Assembly: GCF_023910625.1 (NCBI RefSeq)
Contig: NZ_JAAVVW010000003.1
Span: 744,001-808,000, forward strand
Source: Limnohabitans sp.
GTDB lineage: Bacteria > Pseudomonadota > Gammaproteobacteria > Burkholderiales > Burkholderiaceae_C
Direction: 5' to 3'
DNA length: 64,000 nt
Shown: positions 13,951 to 23,873 of the stretch, in pieces
How positions within the stretch are numbered: the stretch's first letter is position 1
How the letters are laid out: each line of letters starts with the position of its first letter
The notes under the pieces: generated by a model
Database searches by the model: none
Told to the model about the DNA's origin: nothing
Seen by the model: only the letters and a program-made list of their open reading frames with translations
Translations under genes and position numbers: made by a program

Positions 13951-15076
13951 GGGTCGAGATCTGGGCTGTGTCACGCTGCAAAGCCAGGTGCAATTGTTGA
14001 AAACGGGACTGCAAGGCGTCCACCCGGTCAGGGGCGGACAACCAGGACAGACAAGCCTGGGCCAAGGCCTCGGGCGTGCAGCGGTCCTGCAAAAACTCGG
14101 GCACTACAAAGTCCTCGCTCAGGATATTGGGCAAACCCACCCAGGGCTGAAGCTGCTGGCGCTTCATGATCTGCCAGCTGAGCCAGTTCATGTGGTAACC
14201 AATGACCATGGGGCGCTTGAACAAGGCCGCCTCCAGCGTGGCCGTGCCACTGGCGATCAAGGTCACATCACACGCGGCCAGCGCGGCATGCGACTGGCCG
14301 TGGAGCACCTGCAAACCAGGCACACCGCCTTGCCCATCGACCAGCGCCTGAATGCGCGGCTGCAAGCTGGGAATGGCTGGCAAAATAAATTGGAAGGACG
14401 AGTTTTGTCGCTGCATGATTTGTGCGGCTTGTACAAAGCGGGGTGTCAGGTGCTCGATTTCGGATTGCCTGCTGCCCGGCAAAACCGCCACCACGGGCCT
14501 TTGCGCATCCAGGCCCAGGGATTGACGGGCCGACAAGCGATCCGGGTGCATGGGAATGGTTTGCGCCAAGGGGTGACCGACGTAAGTGGCCTGCACCCCG
14601 GCCTGGGCCAAAAGCGCAGGCTCAAAGGGGAAAATGCACAGCATGTGGTCCACGCTGAACCGGATCTTCTCGATGCGCTCAGGCCGCCAGGCCCAAATCG
14701 ATGGACACACAAAATGCATCGTGGGAACACCTGCAGCCTTGAGCTTGGATTCGAGGTCCAGATTGAAGTCAGGGGCGTCCACACCAATGAACACATCAGG
14801 CGGCTGGGCCAATAAACGCTGGCGCAACTGATCTCGAATGGCCACGATGCTCCGGTAATGGCGCAACACCTCGACATAACCGCGCACCGCCAGTTTGTCG
14901 TGCGGCCACCATGCTTCAAAACCTTGGGCCTGCATCCGTGGCCCGCCAATGCCCATACCACGCGCCTGCGGCCAGCGCCCGTGCAAGCCCTGAATCAGCA
15001 AGCCCGCCAGCAAATCACCCGAGGCCTCTCCAGCCACCATGGCAAAGGACAAAGCCCCCGCAGGGGCTTTGGGCAT
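13922..15076 (-). CDS. lpxB: Lipid-A-disaccharide synthase
   Basis: GT19 glycosyltransferase that joins UDP-2,3-diacylglucosamine and lipid X into the lipid A disaccharide at the inner membrane. The N-terminal [18 protein letters not shown] and the C-terminal motifs [22 protein letters not shown] and [15 protein letters not shown] are characteristic. I use the ATG at 15076 (384 residues). A TTG at 15100, overlapping the lpxA stop and with GGA upstream, is a reasonable alternative. It follows lpxA directly in the lpxD-fabZ-lpxA-lpxB order common to proteobacteria. Confidence 0.96.
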   Translation of the reverse strand: MPKAPAGALSFAMVAGEASGDLLAGLLIQGLHGRWPQARGMGIGGPRMQAQGFEAWWPHDKLAVRGYVEVLRHYRSIVAIRDQLRQRLLAQPPDVFIGVDAPDFNLDLESKLKAAGVPTMHFVCPSIWAWRPERIEKIRFSVDHMLCIFPFEPALLAQAGVQATYVGHPLAQTIPMHPDRLSARQSLGLDAQRPVVAVLPGSRQSEIEHLTPRFVQAAQIMQRQNSSFQFILPAIPSLQPRIQALVDGQGGVPGLQVLHGQSHAALAACDVTLIASGTATLEAALFKRPMVIGYHMNWLSWQIMKRQQLQPWVGLPNILSEDFVVPEFLQDRCTPEALAQACLSWLSAPDRVDALQSRFQQLHLALQRDTAQISTHALEKVLSR

Positions 15077-15096
15077 GAGAGTGTGCGCGGGCTGTG

Positions 15097-15891
15097 TCAA
15101 CGCACGATTCCACGCTGGGGTGAAGCGGTTTGTAAAAAGCCCAGCATCATGTCTACATCAGGCAGGGTCTCGGGCTTGTCCAGAGCCAAAGCAGCAATGC
15201 GGGCCATGGCATCACTAAGCGACAAGCCGTCACGGTAAAGCGCTTTGTGCATGGCCTTGACGGCGCTGATGCGTTCGGCCGAGAACCCGCGCCGACGCAA
15301 GCCTTCAAAGTTCATCGATCGAGCTTGGGCTGGCTGGCCTTGTGCCATCACGAAAGGCGGCAGGTCGGCAAACAGCAAAGAGTTCATGGCCGTGAAACTG
15401 TGTGCCCCAATGCGGCAAAACTGGTGCACCACGGTAAAGCCGCCCAGAATCACCCAATCCTCGACCACCACATGGCCGGCCAGTTGTGTGTTGTTGGCAA
15501 AGATCGTGTTGCTGCCCACTTGGCAATCGTGCGCCAAATGCACATAAGCCATGATCCAGTTGTCGTGGCCCACCGAGGTCACGGCCCGGTCGCCAGGCGA
15601 GCCAATGTTGAAGGTACAAAACTCACGGATCGTGTTGCGGTCACCAATGTGCAATTCGCAAGGCTCGTTGTTGTACTTCTTGTCCTGGGGCACAGCACCC
15701 AAGGAGTTGAACTGAAAGATTCGATTGTCGCGGCCGATCGTGGTGTGACCTTCGATCACGCAGTGGCTGGCCACCGTGGTGCCCGCGCCGATGGACACAT
15801 GGGGCCCAATCACGGTGTAGGGCCCGACGGACACCGAACTGTCAAGTTCGGCCCTCGGGCTGATGATGGCCGTTGGGTGGATCTTGCTCAT
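15097..15891 (-). CDS. lpxA: UDP-N-acetylglucosamine O-acyltransferase
   Basis: First enzyme of lipid A synthesis; transfers a 3-hydroxyacyl chain from ACP to UDP-GlcNAc. The 264-residue protein is a left-handed beta-helix built from hexapeptide repeats ([20 protein letters not shown] onward) with the catalytic-His region [12 protein letters not shown] near residue 120. The C-terminal helical part is [20 protein letters not shown]. The ATG at 15891 (MSKIHPTA) gives the family N-terminus; the 12 extra in-frame codons upstream overlap fabZ. The fabZ stop is five bases away. Confidence 0.97.
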   Translation of the reverse strand: MSKIHPTAIISPRAELDSSVSVGPYTVIGPHVSIGAGTTVASHCVIEGHTTIGRDNRIFQFNSLGAVPQDKKYNNEPCELHIGDRNTIREFCTFNIGSPGDRAVTSVGHDNWIMAYVHLAHDCQVGSNTIFANNTQLAGHVVVEDWVILGGFTVVHQFCRIGAHSFTAMNSLLFADLPPFVMAQGQPAQARSMNFEGLRRRGFSAERISAVKAMHKALYRDGLSLSDAMARIAALALDKPETLPDVDMMLGFLQTASPQRGIVR

Positions 15892-15896
15892 GGCGC

Positions 15897-16343
15897 TCAA
15901 GCCTGCGGAATTTTCCGCATGGTACACATCAACTCGGCCTCAGCCGCGATCTCGTCGCCCACCTTCGCACGGGCCTTGAACTTGAAAATACCAGCCTTCA
16001 TGCGGTCAAGCTCCACATCCAGAATCAACTGGTCGCCTGGCTCCACCGGGCGCTTGAATCGCGCACCATCAATGCCTGCAAAGTAATAGACTGTTTGTTC
16101 ATCGGGCGTCTCACCCAGGGTGTCGAAAGCCAACAAGGCAGCGGCCTGGGCCAATGCCTCAAGCATTAATACACCCGGCATCACTGGACGATGCGGAAAG
16201 TGCCCCTGAAAATGGGGCTCATTGATGGACACGTTTTTCAGCGCCTTGATGCGCACGCCTTTTTCCAGTTCCAGCACGCGGTCGACCAACAAGATGGGAT
16301 AGCGGTGCGGCAACTGCTTGAGAATTTTGTGGATGTCCATCAT
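15897..16343 (-). CDS. fabZ: (3R)-hydroxyacyl-ACP dehydratase FabZ
   Basis: Dehydrates 3-hydroxyacyl-ACPs in fatty-acid elongation and competes with LpxA/LpxD for these substrates. The hot-dog fold motif [20 protein letters not shown] contains the catalytic His and the following Glu. The N-terminus is [24 protein letters not shown] choose the ATG at 16343 (148 residues), 9 bases after AAGGA; the ATG at 16349 lies only three bases after it. Immediately downstream of lpxD. Confidence 0.96.
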   Translation of the reverse strand: MMDIHKILKQLPHRYPILLVDRVLELEKGVRIKALKNVSINEPHFQGHFPHRPVMPGVLMLEALAQAAALLAFDTLGETPDEQTVYYFAGIDGARFKRPVEPGDQLILDVELDRMKAGIFKFKARAKVGDEIAAEAELMCTMRKIPQA

Positions 16344-16345
16344 GG

Positions 16346-17332
16346 TCATGTTTCCTTGTTATTTTGAATCTCGCTCTCCAGCGCCTTGATGCGTTCACGC
16401 AAGCGGGAAAGTTGTTTGAGGCTGGCGGCGTTCTTTTCCCAGTTGGCATTGCTATCAAGAGGGAACATGCCGGTGTATTGCCCCGGCTGCAATATGGATC
16501 GGGTCACCACAGAGGCTGCAGAAATATGCACATGGTCGACCAAGGTCAAATGCCCCAGCACCACCGCCCCGCCCCCCACGGTGCAATGCGCGCCGATGCG
16601 CGCACTGCCCGCCACCCCCACACAGCCCGCCATGGCCGTGTGGGCACCGATGTGCACGTTGTGGCCAATCTGGATCAGGTTGTCGAGCTTGACCCCATTT
16701 TCAATCACAGTGTCGTCCAGAGCGCCCCGGTCGATGCAGGTGTTGGCCCCGATTTCCACATCGTCGCCAATGCGAACTGACCCCAGTTGTTCAATTTTTT
16801 CCCAAGCCCCCTGATGCAATGCGAAGCCAAAACCATCGGCCCCCACCACGACACCCGAATGCAAAATGCACCGGGCCCCGACGGAGCACCCTTCCGAAAG
16901 GGTGACACGCGATTTGAGGACTGTGCCCGGCCCAATAAGTGCCCCCCGCTCGACCACACACAAGGGACCGATCACCGCATCGTCAGCCACTTGGGCTTGC
17001 GGGTCAATGACAGCCGAGGGATGTATGCGAAGAACTTGGTCGGTTTCCCGGGTCTGTTTCCACAAGCGGGTCAATCGGGCGAAATAAAGATAGGGATCAT
17101 CGGTGACGATGATTGCGCACCCCTGACGAGCAGAATGCTCAAATGCCGGAGAAACGACAACACATCCTGCACCACTGCTGGACAGCTGACTCTGGTATTT
17201 GGGATGGCTAAGAAAACTGATGTGATCTGGGCCTGCAGAATGCAATGGGGCCAAACCAGCGATTTCCATTTCAGGCGCTCCCAAAAGTCGCCCACCCAAG
17301 TGCTCAACAATGGTCGAAAGGGTCAAACCCAC
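16346..17332 (-). CDS. lpxD: UDP-3-O-(3-hydroxyacyl)glucosamine N-acyltransferase
   Basis: Third step of lipid A synthesis, adding the N-linked 3-hydroxyacyl chain. The 328-residue protein has an N-terminal uridine-binding domain ([20 protein letters not shown], then [13 protein letters not shown]). A long hexapeptide-repeat beta-helix ([17 protein letters not shown]...) follows, with the catalytic-His region [17 protein letters not shown] near residue 240. A C-terminal coiled helix is [20 protein letters not shown]. The start is a GTG at 17332 with only a weak ribosome-binding site, 24 bp after the skp stop. Confidence 0.96.
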   Translation of the reverse strand: MGLTLSTIVEHLGGRLLGAPEMEIAGLAPLHSAGPDHISFLSHPKYQSQLSSSGAGCVVVSPAFEHSARQGCAIIVTDDPYLYFARLTRLWKQTRETDQVLRIHPSAVIDPQAQVADDAVIGPLCVVERGALIGPGTVLKSRVTLSEGCSVGARCILHSGVVVGADGFGFALHQGAWEKIEQLGSVRIGDDVEIGANTCIDRGALDDTVIENGVKLDNLIQIGHNVHIGAHTAMAGCVGVAGSARIGAHCTVGGGAVVLGHLTLVDHVHISAASVVTRSILQPGQYTGMFPLDSNANWEKNAASLKQLSRLRERIKALESEIQNNKET

Positions 17333-17355
17333 GACAAAAAGCCAGAGAAAAAGCG

Positions 17356-17874
17356 TTATTTGCCGACCGAGGCGTTGAGCGCCCTGATGACCTTGTCAGT
17401 GATGTCATGCTTGGGATGGATATAGACCGCTTCCTGGAAAATCACATCGTATTTTTCAGACTCTGCCACCTGCTTGACCGCACGGTTGGCACGTTCCACC
17501 ACGATTTGCTGCTCTTCGTTTTTTCTCGCATTCAGGTCTTCTTGGAACTCTCGGCGCTTTCGCTGAAACTCACGATCCTGTTCAATGAGTTGCTTTTGGC
17601 GTGCCGTTCGCTGCGACTCTGCCAAGGTAGGCCCTTCACGCTCAAACCGTTCCGAAGCCAGCTTGAGGGCATTGCCATTTTCAACGATCTCTTTTTCACG
17701 GCGAGAAAACTCCTGCTCTAGTTTGGCCTGCGCTTGCTTGGCGGTAGTAGCCTCACGGAAAATACGCTCGGTATTGACAAAACCCAATTTGATTTCCTGG
17801 GCCTGTACCTGCAGAGTGAACAAAGATGCAGCCATGAGGCTGCCCAAAGCGAGTTTTCGTTGGATCATATTCAT
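17356..17874 (-). CDS. skp: Periplasmic chaperone Skp/OmpH
   Basis: Trimeric holdase that carries unfolded outer-membrane proteins across the periplasm to BamA. The 172-residue precursor has a signal peptide ([20 protein letters not shown]) with a probable cut after VQA, before [15 protein letters not shown] long charged coiled coil (about residues 45-125) forms the tentacle arms, and [26 protein letters not shown] closes the body domain. Its ATG overlaps the bamA stop (TAATG), so it is cotranscribed and probably translationally coupled. Confidence 0.95.
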   Translation of the reverse strand: MNMIQRKLALGSLMAASLFTLQVQAQEIKLGFVNTERIFREATTAKQAQAKLEQEFSRREKEIVENGNALKLASERFEREGPTLAESQRTARQKQLIEQDREFQRKRREFQEDLNARKNEEQQIVVERANRAVKQVAESEKYDVIFQEAVYIHPKHDITDKVIRALNASVGK

Positions 17875-20183
17875 TAGAAGGAAGTTCCGATTTGGAATTG
17901 AAGTGGCTGAATTCTATCGCCAGTCTGTTTCACGATGGGCGTTGCATACGAGAATCGCAAAGGCCCCATGGGAGAGATCCAACTCAGGCCTATGCCAGCA
18001 GAGACCCGCAATTGATCCAGGGACACGGATTCATTGGCCCCAAAGGCCCGGCCAGCATCGGTAAAGCCGAACAAACGCAAGGTTTTGTCGTTGCCTGCGC
18101 CAGGAAAGGGTGTGATGAACTCTGCATTGAAAACCAGTTTCTTTGGCCCTCCTGGGAAAAAGGCAGCGGAGTTTCCAGATTGAGACGGAGGAGGACCCAA
18201 TGTGTTTCTTTCAAAGCCGCGAACGCTGCCCAATCCCCCGACATAGAAGTTCTTTAAGAGCGGGTACTCCCGGCCTTTCAGACCTTCACCCCAACCCACA
18301 TCCCCATTAAAAGCAAGCGTGTATTTTTTAGTCAATGGGATGTATTGTTGAAACTGGTAAGTGGCTCTGGCGTAATGCGAGTCACCCGCGATGCTGAGAT
18401 CAGAATTAAAGCGTTGAAGAACGCCGCGGGTGGGAACCAAAGCACTGTCACGGCGATCCCTGGCCCACCCAACCGTTAAAGGCAAAGCCGTTTGCTTGTC
18501 TATGTAGGGACGCAACAAGTTCGGCATTTGGATACCAACACCCTCTTTGACTTGCGTTTGTTCAAAGTTAACACCCAGAAAAACGGTATCCGTCTCAGTC
18601 ACCGGCACACCAAAGCGCGTACCGACCCCCGTGTTGATGATGCGATAAGAGTTGAGGTTGCCAAAAAATGGGCGCGTCGTACGATGGAAAATGTCCAGTG
18701 TCCTGGATATGCCATTTTGTGTGTAATAAGGATTGGTCGTGCTGATCACCAGATTTTGGTTAAAACGACTGGTATTCACTTCCACAGCAAGAAAGTTACC
18801 TGAACCAAAAGCATTGTCCTGACGGATACCAAAGTTTAAGGCGATTTTTTCAATCGATGAAAAGCCCGCCCCCAAAGAAATACTGCCTGTGGGCTTTTCA
18901 GTCACCGTGAACAGCAAGTCAACCTGGTCTGGCGCACCCGGCACTTCCAAAGTTTCAATGTTCACGCTGGTGAAATACCCCAAACGATCGACACGGTCAC
19001 GAGACAAGCGAATTTTGTCACCGTCATACCAGGCGGCCTCCAATTGGCGAAATTCACGCCTTATGACTTCATCACGCGTTCGGTCGTTACCTGCCACCTG
19101 AATTCGACGCACATACGCCCTACGCGAGGGTTCAGCCAACAAAACCAATTGAACCCGGTTGTTTTGTCGATCAATCTCGGGCTTGGCCTCTACCCTTGCA
19201 AAAGCAAAGCCGAATTTGCCAAAGTACTCTGTGAATGCCTTGGTGGTCTCAGCCACCGTTTCGGCGTTATAAGGCTTGCCTACTGCAATCTTTATCAAAG
19301 CCTTGAACTCGTTGTCTCGTTCAAGGTAATTGCCCTCAAGACGCACGCCAGAAGTCACAAACCGCTCTCCCTCGGTGATGTTGATGGTGATCGCCATCTC
19401 TTGTTTGTTGGGCGCCATGGCCACCTGGGTCGAATCGATGCGGAACTCCAAAAAACCCCGCGACAAGTAAAAAGAACGCAAGGCTTCCAGGTCAGCATTG
19501 AGTTTGGTGCGGGAATAACGGTCAGATTTGGTGTACCAACTCATCCAGCCACCGGTATCCAAATTGAACTGGTCACGCAAGGTTTGGTCAGGAAATGACC
19601 GATTACCCACGATGTCAATCAGGCTGATTTTGGCTGGCCCCCCTTCTGTGATGGTGAATGTCAAATTGACACGGTTACGATCCACAGGAGTGGTGGTCGA
19701 GACCACTTCTGCACCATACAAACTGCGACTGATGTATTGGCGCTTGAGCTCTTGTTCGGCTTTATCAGCAAGCGCCTTGTCGTAGGGACGCCCCTCCGAC
19801 AGGCCGATGTCTCTCAAGGACTTGCTCAATACATCTTTATCAAACTCCTTGAGACCAACAAACTCGACCAAAGCGATGGAGGGTCTCTCTTCCACCACCA
19901 CCACCAACACATCACCTTGGGTTTCCAGGCGCACATCCTTGAAAAGGCCAAGAGCAAAAAGGGCACGGATGGCGTTCGTGCCCAAATCAACGGTGTAGCG
20001 GTCGCCAACTCTCAAGGGCAAAGATGCAAAAACTGTTCCTGGCTCTATCCGTTGCAGGCCTTCAACGCGAATGTCACGCACAGTAAATGGCTCAATCGCC
20101 AATGCGGGCAAGCTCAACATGGCGCATGCGAGGGCCCGAAATCCGATAGACAAGGCGGGAAATCGGTTATCCATAAAAATCAT
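17874..20183 (-). CDS. bamA: Outer membrane protein assembly factor BamA
   Basis: Core of the BAM complex that folds beta-barrel proteins into the outer membrane. With the ATG at 20183 the product has 769 residues: a signal peptide ending ACAMLSLPALA before IEPFTVRDIRVEGLQ, five POTRA repeats (to about residue 430) and a 16-strand barrel. The conserved lid-lock VRGFE motif is present (GGLGSVRGFERNTLGPP). The C-terminus ends with Phe (LQFQIGTSF), the usual barrel signal. A longer frame to 20282 has no family support. The usual upstream neighbour rseP is missing; dxr lies 187 bp upstream instead. Confidence 0.96.
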   Translation of the reverse strand: MIFMDNRFPALSIGFRALACAMLSLPALAIEPFTVRDIRVEGLQRIEPGTVFASLPLRVGDRYTVDLGTNAIRALFALGLFKDVRLETQGDVLVVVVEERPSIALVEFVGLKEFDKDVLSKSLRDIGLSEGRPYDKALADKAEQELKRQYISRSLYGAEVVSTTTPVDRNRVNLTFTITEGGPAKISLIDIVGNRSFPDQTLRDQFNLDTGGWMSWYTKSDRYSRTKLNADLEALRSFYLSRGFLEFRIDSTQVAMAPNKQEMAITINITEGERFVTSGVRLEGNYLERDNEFKALIKIAVGKPYNAETVAETTKAFTEYFGKFGFAFARVEAKPEIDRQNNRVQLVLLAEPSRRAYVRRIQVAGNDRTRDEVIRREFRQLEAAWYDGDKIRLSRDRVDRLGYFTSVNIETLEVPGAPDQVDLLFTVTEKPTGSISLGAGFSSIEKIALNFGIRQDNAFGSGNFLAVEVNTSRFNQNLVISTTNPYYTQNGISRTLDIFHRTTRPFFGNLNSYRIINTGVGTRFGVPVTETDTVFLGVNFEQTQVKEGVGIQMPNLLRPYIDKQTALPLTVGWARDRRDSALVPTRGVLQRFNSDLSIAGDSHYARATYQFQQYIPLTKKYTLAFNGDVGWGEGLKGREYPLLKNFYVGGLGSVRGFERNTLGPPPSQSGNSAAFFPGGPKKLVFNAEFITPFPGAGNDKTLRLFGFTDAGRAFGANESVSLDQLRVSAGIGLSWISPMGPLRFSYATPIVKQTGDRIQPLQFQIGTSF

Positions 20184-20370
20184 GTTGCAAACGTTCCAAA
20201 ACGAAGGTGAAATCCGACAAACTAGAACCTGCCCACCTTGGGGTACAAGTCTAAAAAAGCCCTGAATCATGCCTTGATTCAAAGGCTTGTCCCAACTGAG
20301 CCAGAAAAGCTGAAAACTGCTGAAGATAATACATCAGGCACGCTGGGTTTCATGAAAGATGGCAAGGGCT

Positions 20371-21567
20371 TCATCCATGCAATCTCAGAATGCTTTGACG
20401 AGCCTCTGCTCGACTGTTTGCATCCAGAGCCAGTAAACCATCGAGACTAACCGGCTCAGCGAAGCAGGTGCGGTCCAAAGTAGACCGATTGACGTCATGA
20501 ATTTGATCAAACCGGATGCGCCTGTTCAGGAAGGCGTCCACCGCAACCTCATTGGCCGCATTCAAAACAGCACAACTTCCAGGTGTGCCGCGCAAGGTCT
20601 CCCACGCCAACTGAATTCCGGGAAAACGCCTCAAGTGGCCTGGGTCATCCATGGCCTCAAAAGTCATGGCCGACAAGGCTTGGAAGTCGAGCGCCGCAGC
20701 CCCGGACTCGATACGTTCTGGCCAACTCAGACCATAAGCAATCGGCACACGCATATCTGGGGTGCCCAACTGAGCCACCACAGAATGGTCACGGTACTGC
20801 ACCATGGAATGGATCACGCTTTGCGGGTGAATCACCACATCGAGTTGATCGGGTGACATACCAAACAAATAATGAGCCTCTATCACTTCCAAGGCCTTGT
20901 TCATCATGGTGGCCGAATCGACCGAAATTTTGCGTCCCATAACCCAGTTCGGGTGTAAGCAGGCTTGTTCAGGCGTCACCTGTTTCAGGGTCATGGGGTC
21001 GCGAGTTCGAAAAGGTCCTCCTGATGCCGTCAAAATGATTTTTTGCACCCGTCTCTGCCAGGAGGTGGGATCATCGGGCAGCGATTGAAAAATCGCAGAA
21101 TGCTCGCTGTCAATGGGCAAGAGGGTGCCCCCCCCCTCTCGGACTGCAGACATGAATACATCGCCACCGACCACCAAGGCCTCTTTGTTGGCAAGCAGCA
21201 AACGCTTGCCCGCACGGGCAGCAGCAATGCATGGCGACAATCCAGCGGCACCTACAATTGCTGCCATCACGGCATCCACATCTGGCGCGCAGGCCACCTC
21301 GTCCAGCGCAGCGACTCCCCATCGTACTTGCACAGACAAACCCTCGGCTCGCACGCGTTCGGCCAACAAACGACCCGCCGTCTCTTGCGCCATTACCGCC
21401 ACCTCTGGCATAAAACGGGCGCACTGGGCAAGCATCAACTCGACCTGGCTAGATGCTGTCAGTGCATGCAGCCGGAACCGTTCCGGATGACGACTCATCA
21501 CATCCAGCGTGCTGGTACCGATCGAACCGGTCGATCCCAAAATTGTGATGCATTGGATGGGGGTCAT
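20371..21567 (-). CDS. dxr: 1-deoxy-D-xylulose 5-phosphate reductoisomerase
   Basis: Converts DXP to MEP, the committed step of the non-mevalonate isoprenoid pathway. The NADPH motif ILGSTGSIGTSTLDV is at the N-terminus. LLPIDSEHSAIFQ carries metal-binding Asp/Glu residues, and the catalytic loop region GGPFRTRDP and the helix MGRKISVDSATMMNKALEVIEAHYLF follow. The length, 398 residues, is normal. GAGGAG precedes the ATG. Downstream, rseP is expected in betaproteobacteria, but only 187 noncoding bases separate dxr from bamA. Confidence 0.96.
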   Translation of the reverse strand: MTPIQCITILGSTGSIGTSTLDVMSRHPERFRLHALTASSQVELMLAQCARFMPEVAVMAQETAGRLLAERVRAEGLSVQVRWGVAALDEVACAPDVDAVMAAIVGAAGLSPCIAAARAGKRLLLANKEALVVGGDVFMSAVREGGGTLLPIDSEHSAIFQSLPDDPTSWQRRVQKIILTASGGPFRTRDPMTLKQVTPEQACLHPNWVMGRKISVDSATMMNKALEVIEAHYLFGMSPDQLDVVIHPQSVIHSMVQYRDHSVVAQLGTPDMRVPIAYGLSWPERIESGAAALDFQALSAMTFEAMDDPGHLRRFPGIQLAWETLRGTPGSCAVLNAANEVAVDAFLNRRIRFDQIHDVNRSTLDRTCFAEPVSLDGLLALDANSRAEARQSILRLHG

Positions 21568-21583
21568 GCGGGGAGGCTCCTCT

Positions 21584-22432
21584 TCAAATCCAGGCCACCA
21601 ACATCATGGCCAATGGCAAAGTCGGCAGTAATGCATCCACTCGGTCGAGCACACCACCGTGTCCGGGCAACAAGCCAGAGCTGTCTTTCACGCCCGCGCT
21701 GCGCTTGACCAAGGACTCGACCAAATCACCGACCACGCTCATGATCGTCATGAACATCGCTGCGGGCACGGCCACATACCAGCCCTGGGACCAAATCAGA
21801 CCGAAAAAGCTGAGTGAAGTGATCGCCTGATGGCGGTCAAACTCCACCCAGGCCACAGACACCAGCAACACCCCAAAGGCACCTCCAATGGCACCCTCCC
21901 AGGTTTTCCCCGGGCTGATTGAGGGAGCGAGTTTCAACCGAAACCAATGGCCACCCAGACTTCGGCCAAAAAAATAAGCAAAAATATCAGCAGCCCAGAC
22001 CAGAACCAAAACAGACAAAAGGAAATTCACACCGCGCTGATGTGCTTGGGCCAAAGCCAGCCAGGCCAACACCAGCAAGCCCAAGCCCCCCAACCAACGC
22101 AACACACGCGGCCACAAAATCCAACCAGCAACGCCGCGTTGCAACATCCAGGATCCCAGCAATACCCAGATACTGCCGGCCAAAAGCCAAAACTGAGCGG
22201 AGGTTTGCGCTACCCAACCCGCTTGCACCAAGTGCAGGCAGGTTGTCACACAGCACACTCCACCCAAGCATGAAATCGCAGCACTGCAGCCGTTGAGGCG
22301 ACCCCACTCCCAAGCCCCAGCTCCGATCAACACCATCGTCAGCAACATGAATGGCCAAGCATTGGCAGCGAACAAAGCCGGCAACAACATGGCCAGCAAG
22401 ACGACTGCCGTGATGACTCTTTGCTTGAGCAT
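21584..22432 (-). CDS. cdsA: Phosphatidate cytidylyltransferase
   Basis: Integral membrane enzyme making CDP-diacylglycerol from phosphatidate and CTP for all phospholipids. The 282-residue protein has about eight hydrophobic segments. The C-terminal family signature SVVGDLVESLVKRSAGVKDSSGLLPGHGGVLDRVDAL (about residues 233-269) is intact. Its ribosome-binding site GGAG sits directly against the T8 tail of the terminator that follows frr. uppS, normally between frr and cdsA, is absent. Confidence 0.95.
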   Translation of the reverse strand: MLKQRVITAVVLLAMLLPALFAANAWPFMLLTMVLIGAGAWEWGRLNGCSAAISCLGGVCCVTTCLHLVQAGWVAQTSAQFWLLAGSIWVLLGSWMLQRGVAGWILWPRVLRWLGGLGLLVLAWLALAQAHQRGVNFLLSVLVLVWAADIFAYFFGRSLGGHWFRLKLAPSISPGKTWEGAIGGAFGVLLVSVAWVEFDRHQAITSLSFFGLIWSQGWYVAVPAAMFMTIMSVVGDLVESLVKRSAGVKDSSGLLPGHGGVLDRVDALLPTLPLAMMLVAWI

Positions 22433-22441
22433 TCAGACTCC

Positions 22442-22469
22442 AAAAAAAAGGCCGCCAAGTGGGCGACCC
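22442..22469 (-). terminator. Intrinsic terminator between frr and cdsA
   Basis: On the minus strand a 7-bp stem (GGTCGCC / GGCGGCC, one G-U pair, 5-base loop) is followed by eight Ts and then at once by GGAGTCTGA and the cdsA ATG. It would stop rpsB-side transcription before cdsA or act as an attenuator; no separate cdsA promoter fits between it and the start codon. Confidence 0.75.
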
Positions 22470-22505
22470 TTCAGACCGTGGGGAATGCCACGGCGCAGAC
22501 AGGTC

Positions 22506-23066
22506 TCAAACCGCCATGATCTCTTGTTCTTTTGCGGTCACCAACTGGTCAATTTCCAGCATCCGTTTGTCGGTTGATTTTTGCACATCGGTTTCGGCGC
22601 GCTTTTGCTCGTCTTCCGAGGCCAGCTTTTCCTTCACCAGTTTTTTTACCGATTCGTTGGCATCACGACGCAGATTGCGCACGGCAATCTTGGCGTTCTC
22701 TCCTTCTGTGCGAGCCAATTTGGTCATTTCCCTGCGACGATCTTCGCTCATGGGGGGCATGGGTACACGAATCAACTCCCCCATGGACGCTGGATTCAAG
22801 CCCAATTCACTCTCGCGAATGGCTTTTTCAATTTTGGCACCCATGCCTTTTTCCCAAGGCTGAACACTGATGGTTCGTGAATCGAGCAGGGAGACATTGG
22901 CCACCTGCGACAAAGGCACCATGGAGCCGTAATAGTCCACTTGGATAGTGTCCAGCAAAGCAGGATTGGCTCTGCCGGTACGGATTTTGGTCAGATTGTT
23001 CTTAAAAGCCGCGATGGATTGGTCCATTTTGGCTTCAACTGTTTTTTTGATGTCAGCAATCGTCAT
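22506..23066 (-). CDS. frr: Ribosome recycling factor
   Basis: Splits post-termination 70S ribosomes with EF-G. The 186-residue protein has the tRNA-mimic shape: a three-helix bundle from both termini ([25 protein letters not shown]; ... [24 protein letters not shown]) and a small beta domain ([24 protein letters not shown]). GAGGAG lies upstream of the ATG. It follows pyrH by 25 bp, as in most bacteria. Downstream is a strong terminator rather than uppS. Confidence 0.97.
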   Translation of the reverse strand: MTIADIKKTVEAKMDQSIAAFKNNLTKIRTGRANPALLDTIQVDYYGSMVPLSQVANVSLLDSRTISVQPWEKGMGAKIEKAIRESELGLNPASMGELIRVPMPPMSEDRRREMTKLARTEGENAKIAVRNLRRDANESVKKLVKEKLASEDEQKRAETDVQKSTDKRMLEIDQLVTAKEQEIMAV

Positions 23067-23091
23067 GAAGTTCTCCTCAAAAAATCAGGCC

Positions 23092-23814
23092 TCAAACATG
23101 CACGAGTGTGCCCTCGTCTTCTCCCAACACCACGCGTTTCAAGGCACCGTTCTTGATGATCGAGAATACCTTGATCGGCAGCTCCTGGTCTCGGCAAAGA
23201 GCAAAGGCGGTGGCATCCATGATGCCCAAGTTGCGTGAAATCGCTTCGTCAAAAGTGATTTCGCTGTAGCGTGTTGCGGACGGATCTTTTTTGGGATCGG
23301 CCGAATAAACACCATCGACCTTGGTTGCCTTGAGCACCAGTTCGGCCCCAATCTCGGCACCGCGCAAAGCCGCAGCCGTGTCGGTAGTGAAGAAAGGATT
23401 GCCAGTGCCCGCAGCAAACACCACCACCTTACCCTCTTCAAGATATTGCAAGGCCTTGGGGCGCACATAGGGCTCTACAACCTGGTCAATACCAATGGCC
23501 GACATGACGCGTGCCGTCAAGCCTGCTTTGTCCAGCGCATCGGCCAGAGCCAAGGAGTTCATGACGGTGGCCAGCATGCCCATGTAATCGGCTGTGGCGC
23601 GGTCCATACCCACGGCTCCCCCCGCCACTCCCCGGAAAATGTTGCCGCCGCCAATGACCACCGCCACCTGAACGCCCAGACGGTTGATCTCGGCGATCTC
23701 TTCGGCCATGCGCACGATCGTGGCACGGTTGATGCCAAAAGCATCAGCGCCCATCAAGGCCTCACCGGACAGCTTGAGCAAAATGCGCTTGTAGGCCGGC
23801 TTGGTAGAGGACAT
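23092..23814 (-). CDS. pyrH: Uridylate kinase
   Basis: Hexameric bacterial UMP kinase of the amino-acid-kinase fold that feeds UTP/CTP synthesis. It is 240 residues long with [13 protein letters not shown] at the N-terminus, [13 protein letters not shown] near residue 52, [21 protein letters not shown], and [19 protein letters not shown] near 165. The start has GGAG at suitable spacing. It lies in the conserved rpsB-tsf-pyrH-frr order. Confidence 0.97.
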   Translation of the reverse strand: MSSTKPAYKRILLKLSGEALMGADAFGINRATIVRMAEEIAEINRLGVQVAVVIGGGNIFRGVAGGAVGMDRATADYMGMLATVMNSLALADALDKAGLTARVMSAIGIDQVVEPYVRPKALQYLEEGKVVVFAAGTGNPFFTTDTAAALRGAEIGAELVLKATKVDGVYSADPKKDPSATRYSEITFDEAISRNLGIMDATAFALCRDQELPIKVFSIIKNGALKRVVLGEDEGTLVHV

Positions 23815-23873
23815 GAGGAACTCCTTCTGTATCTGTGTGGACGATAGGTTGGCCGGTCAAGGCGCCCGTGAAA

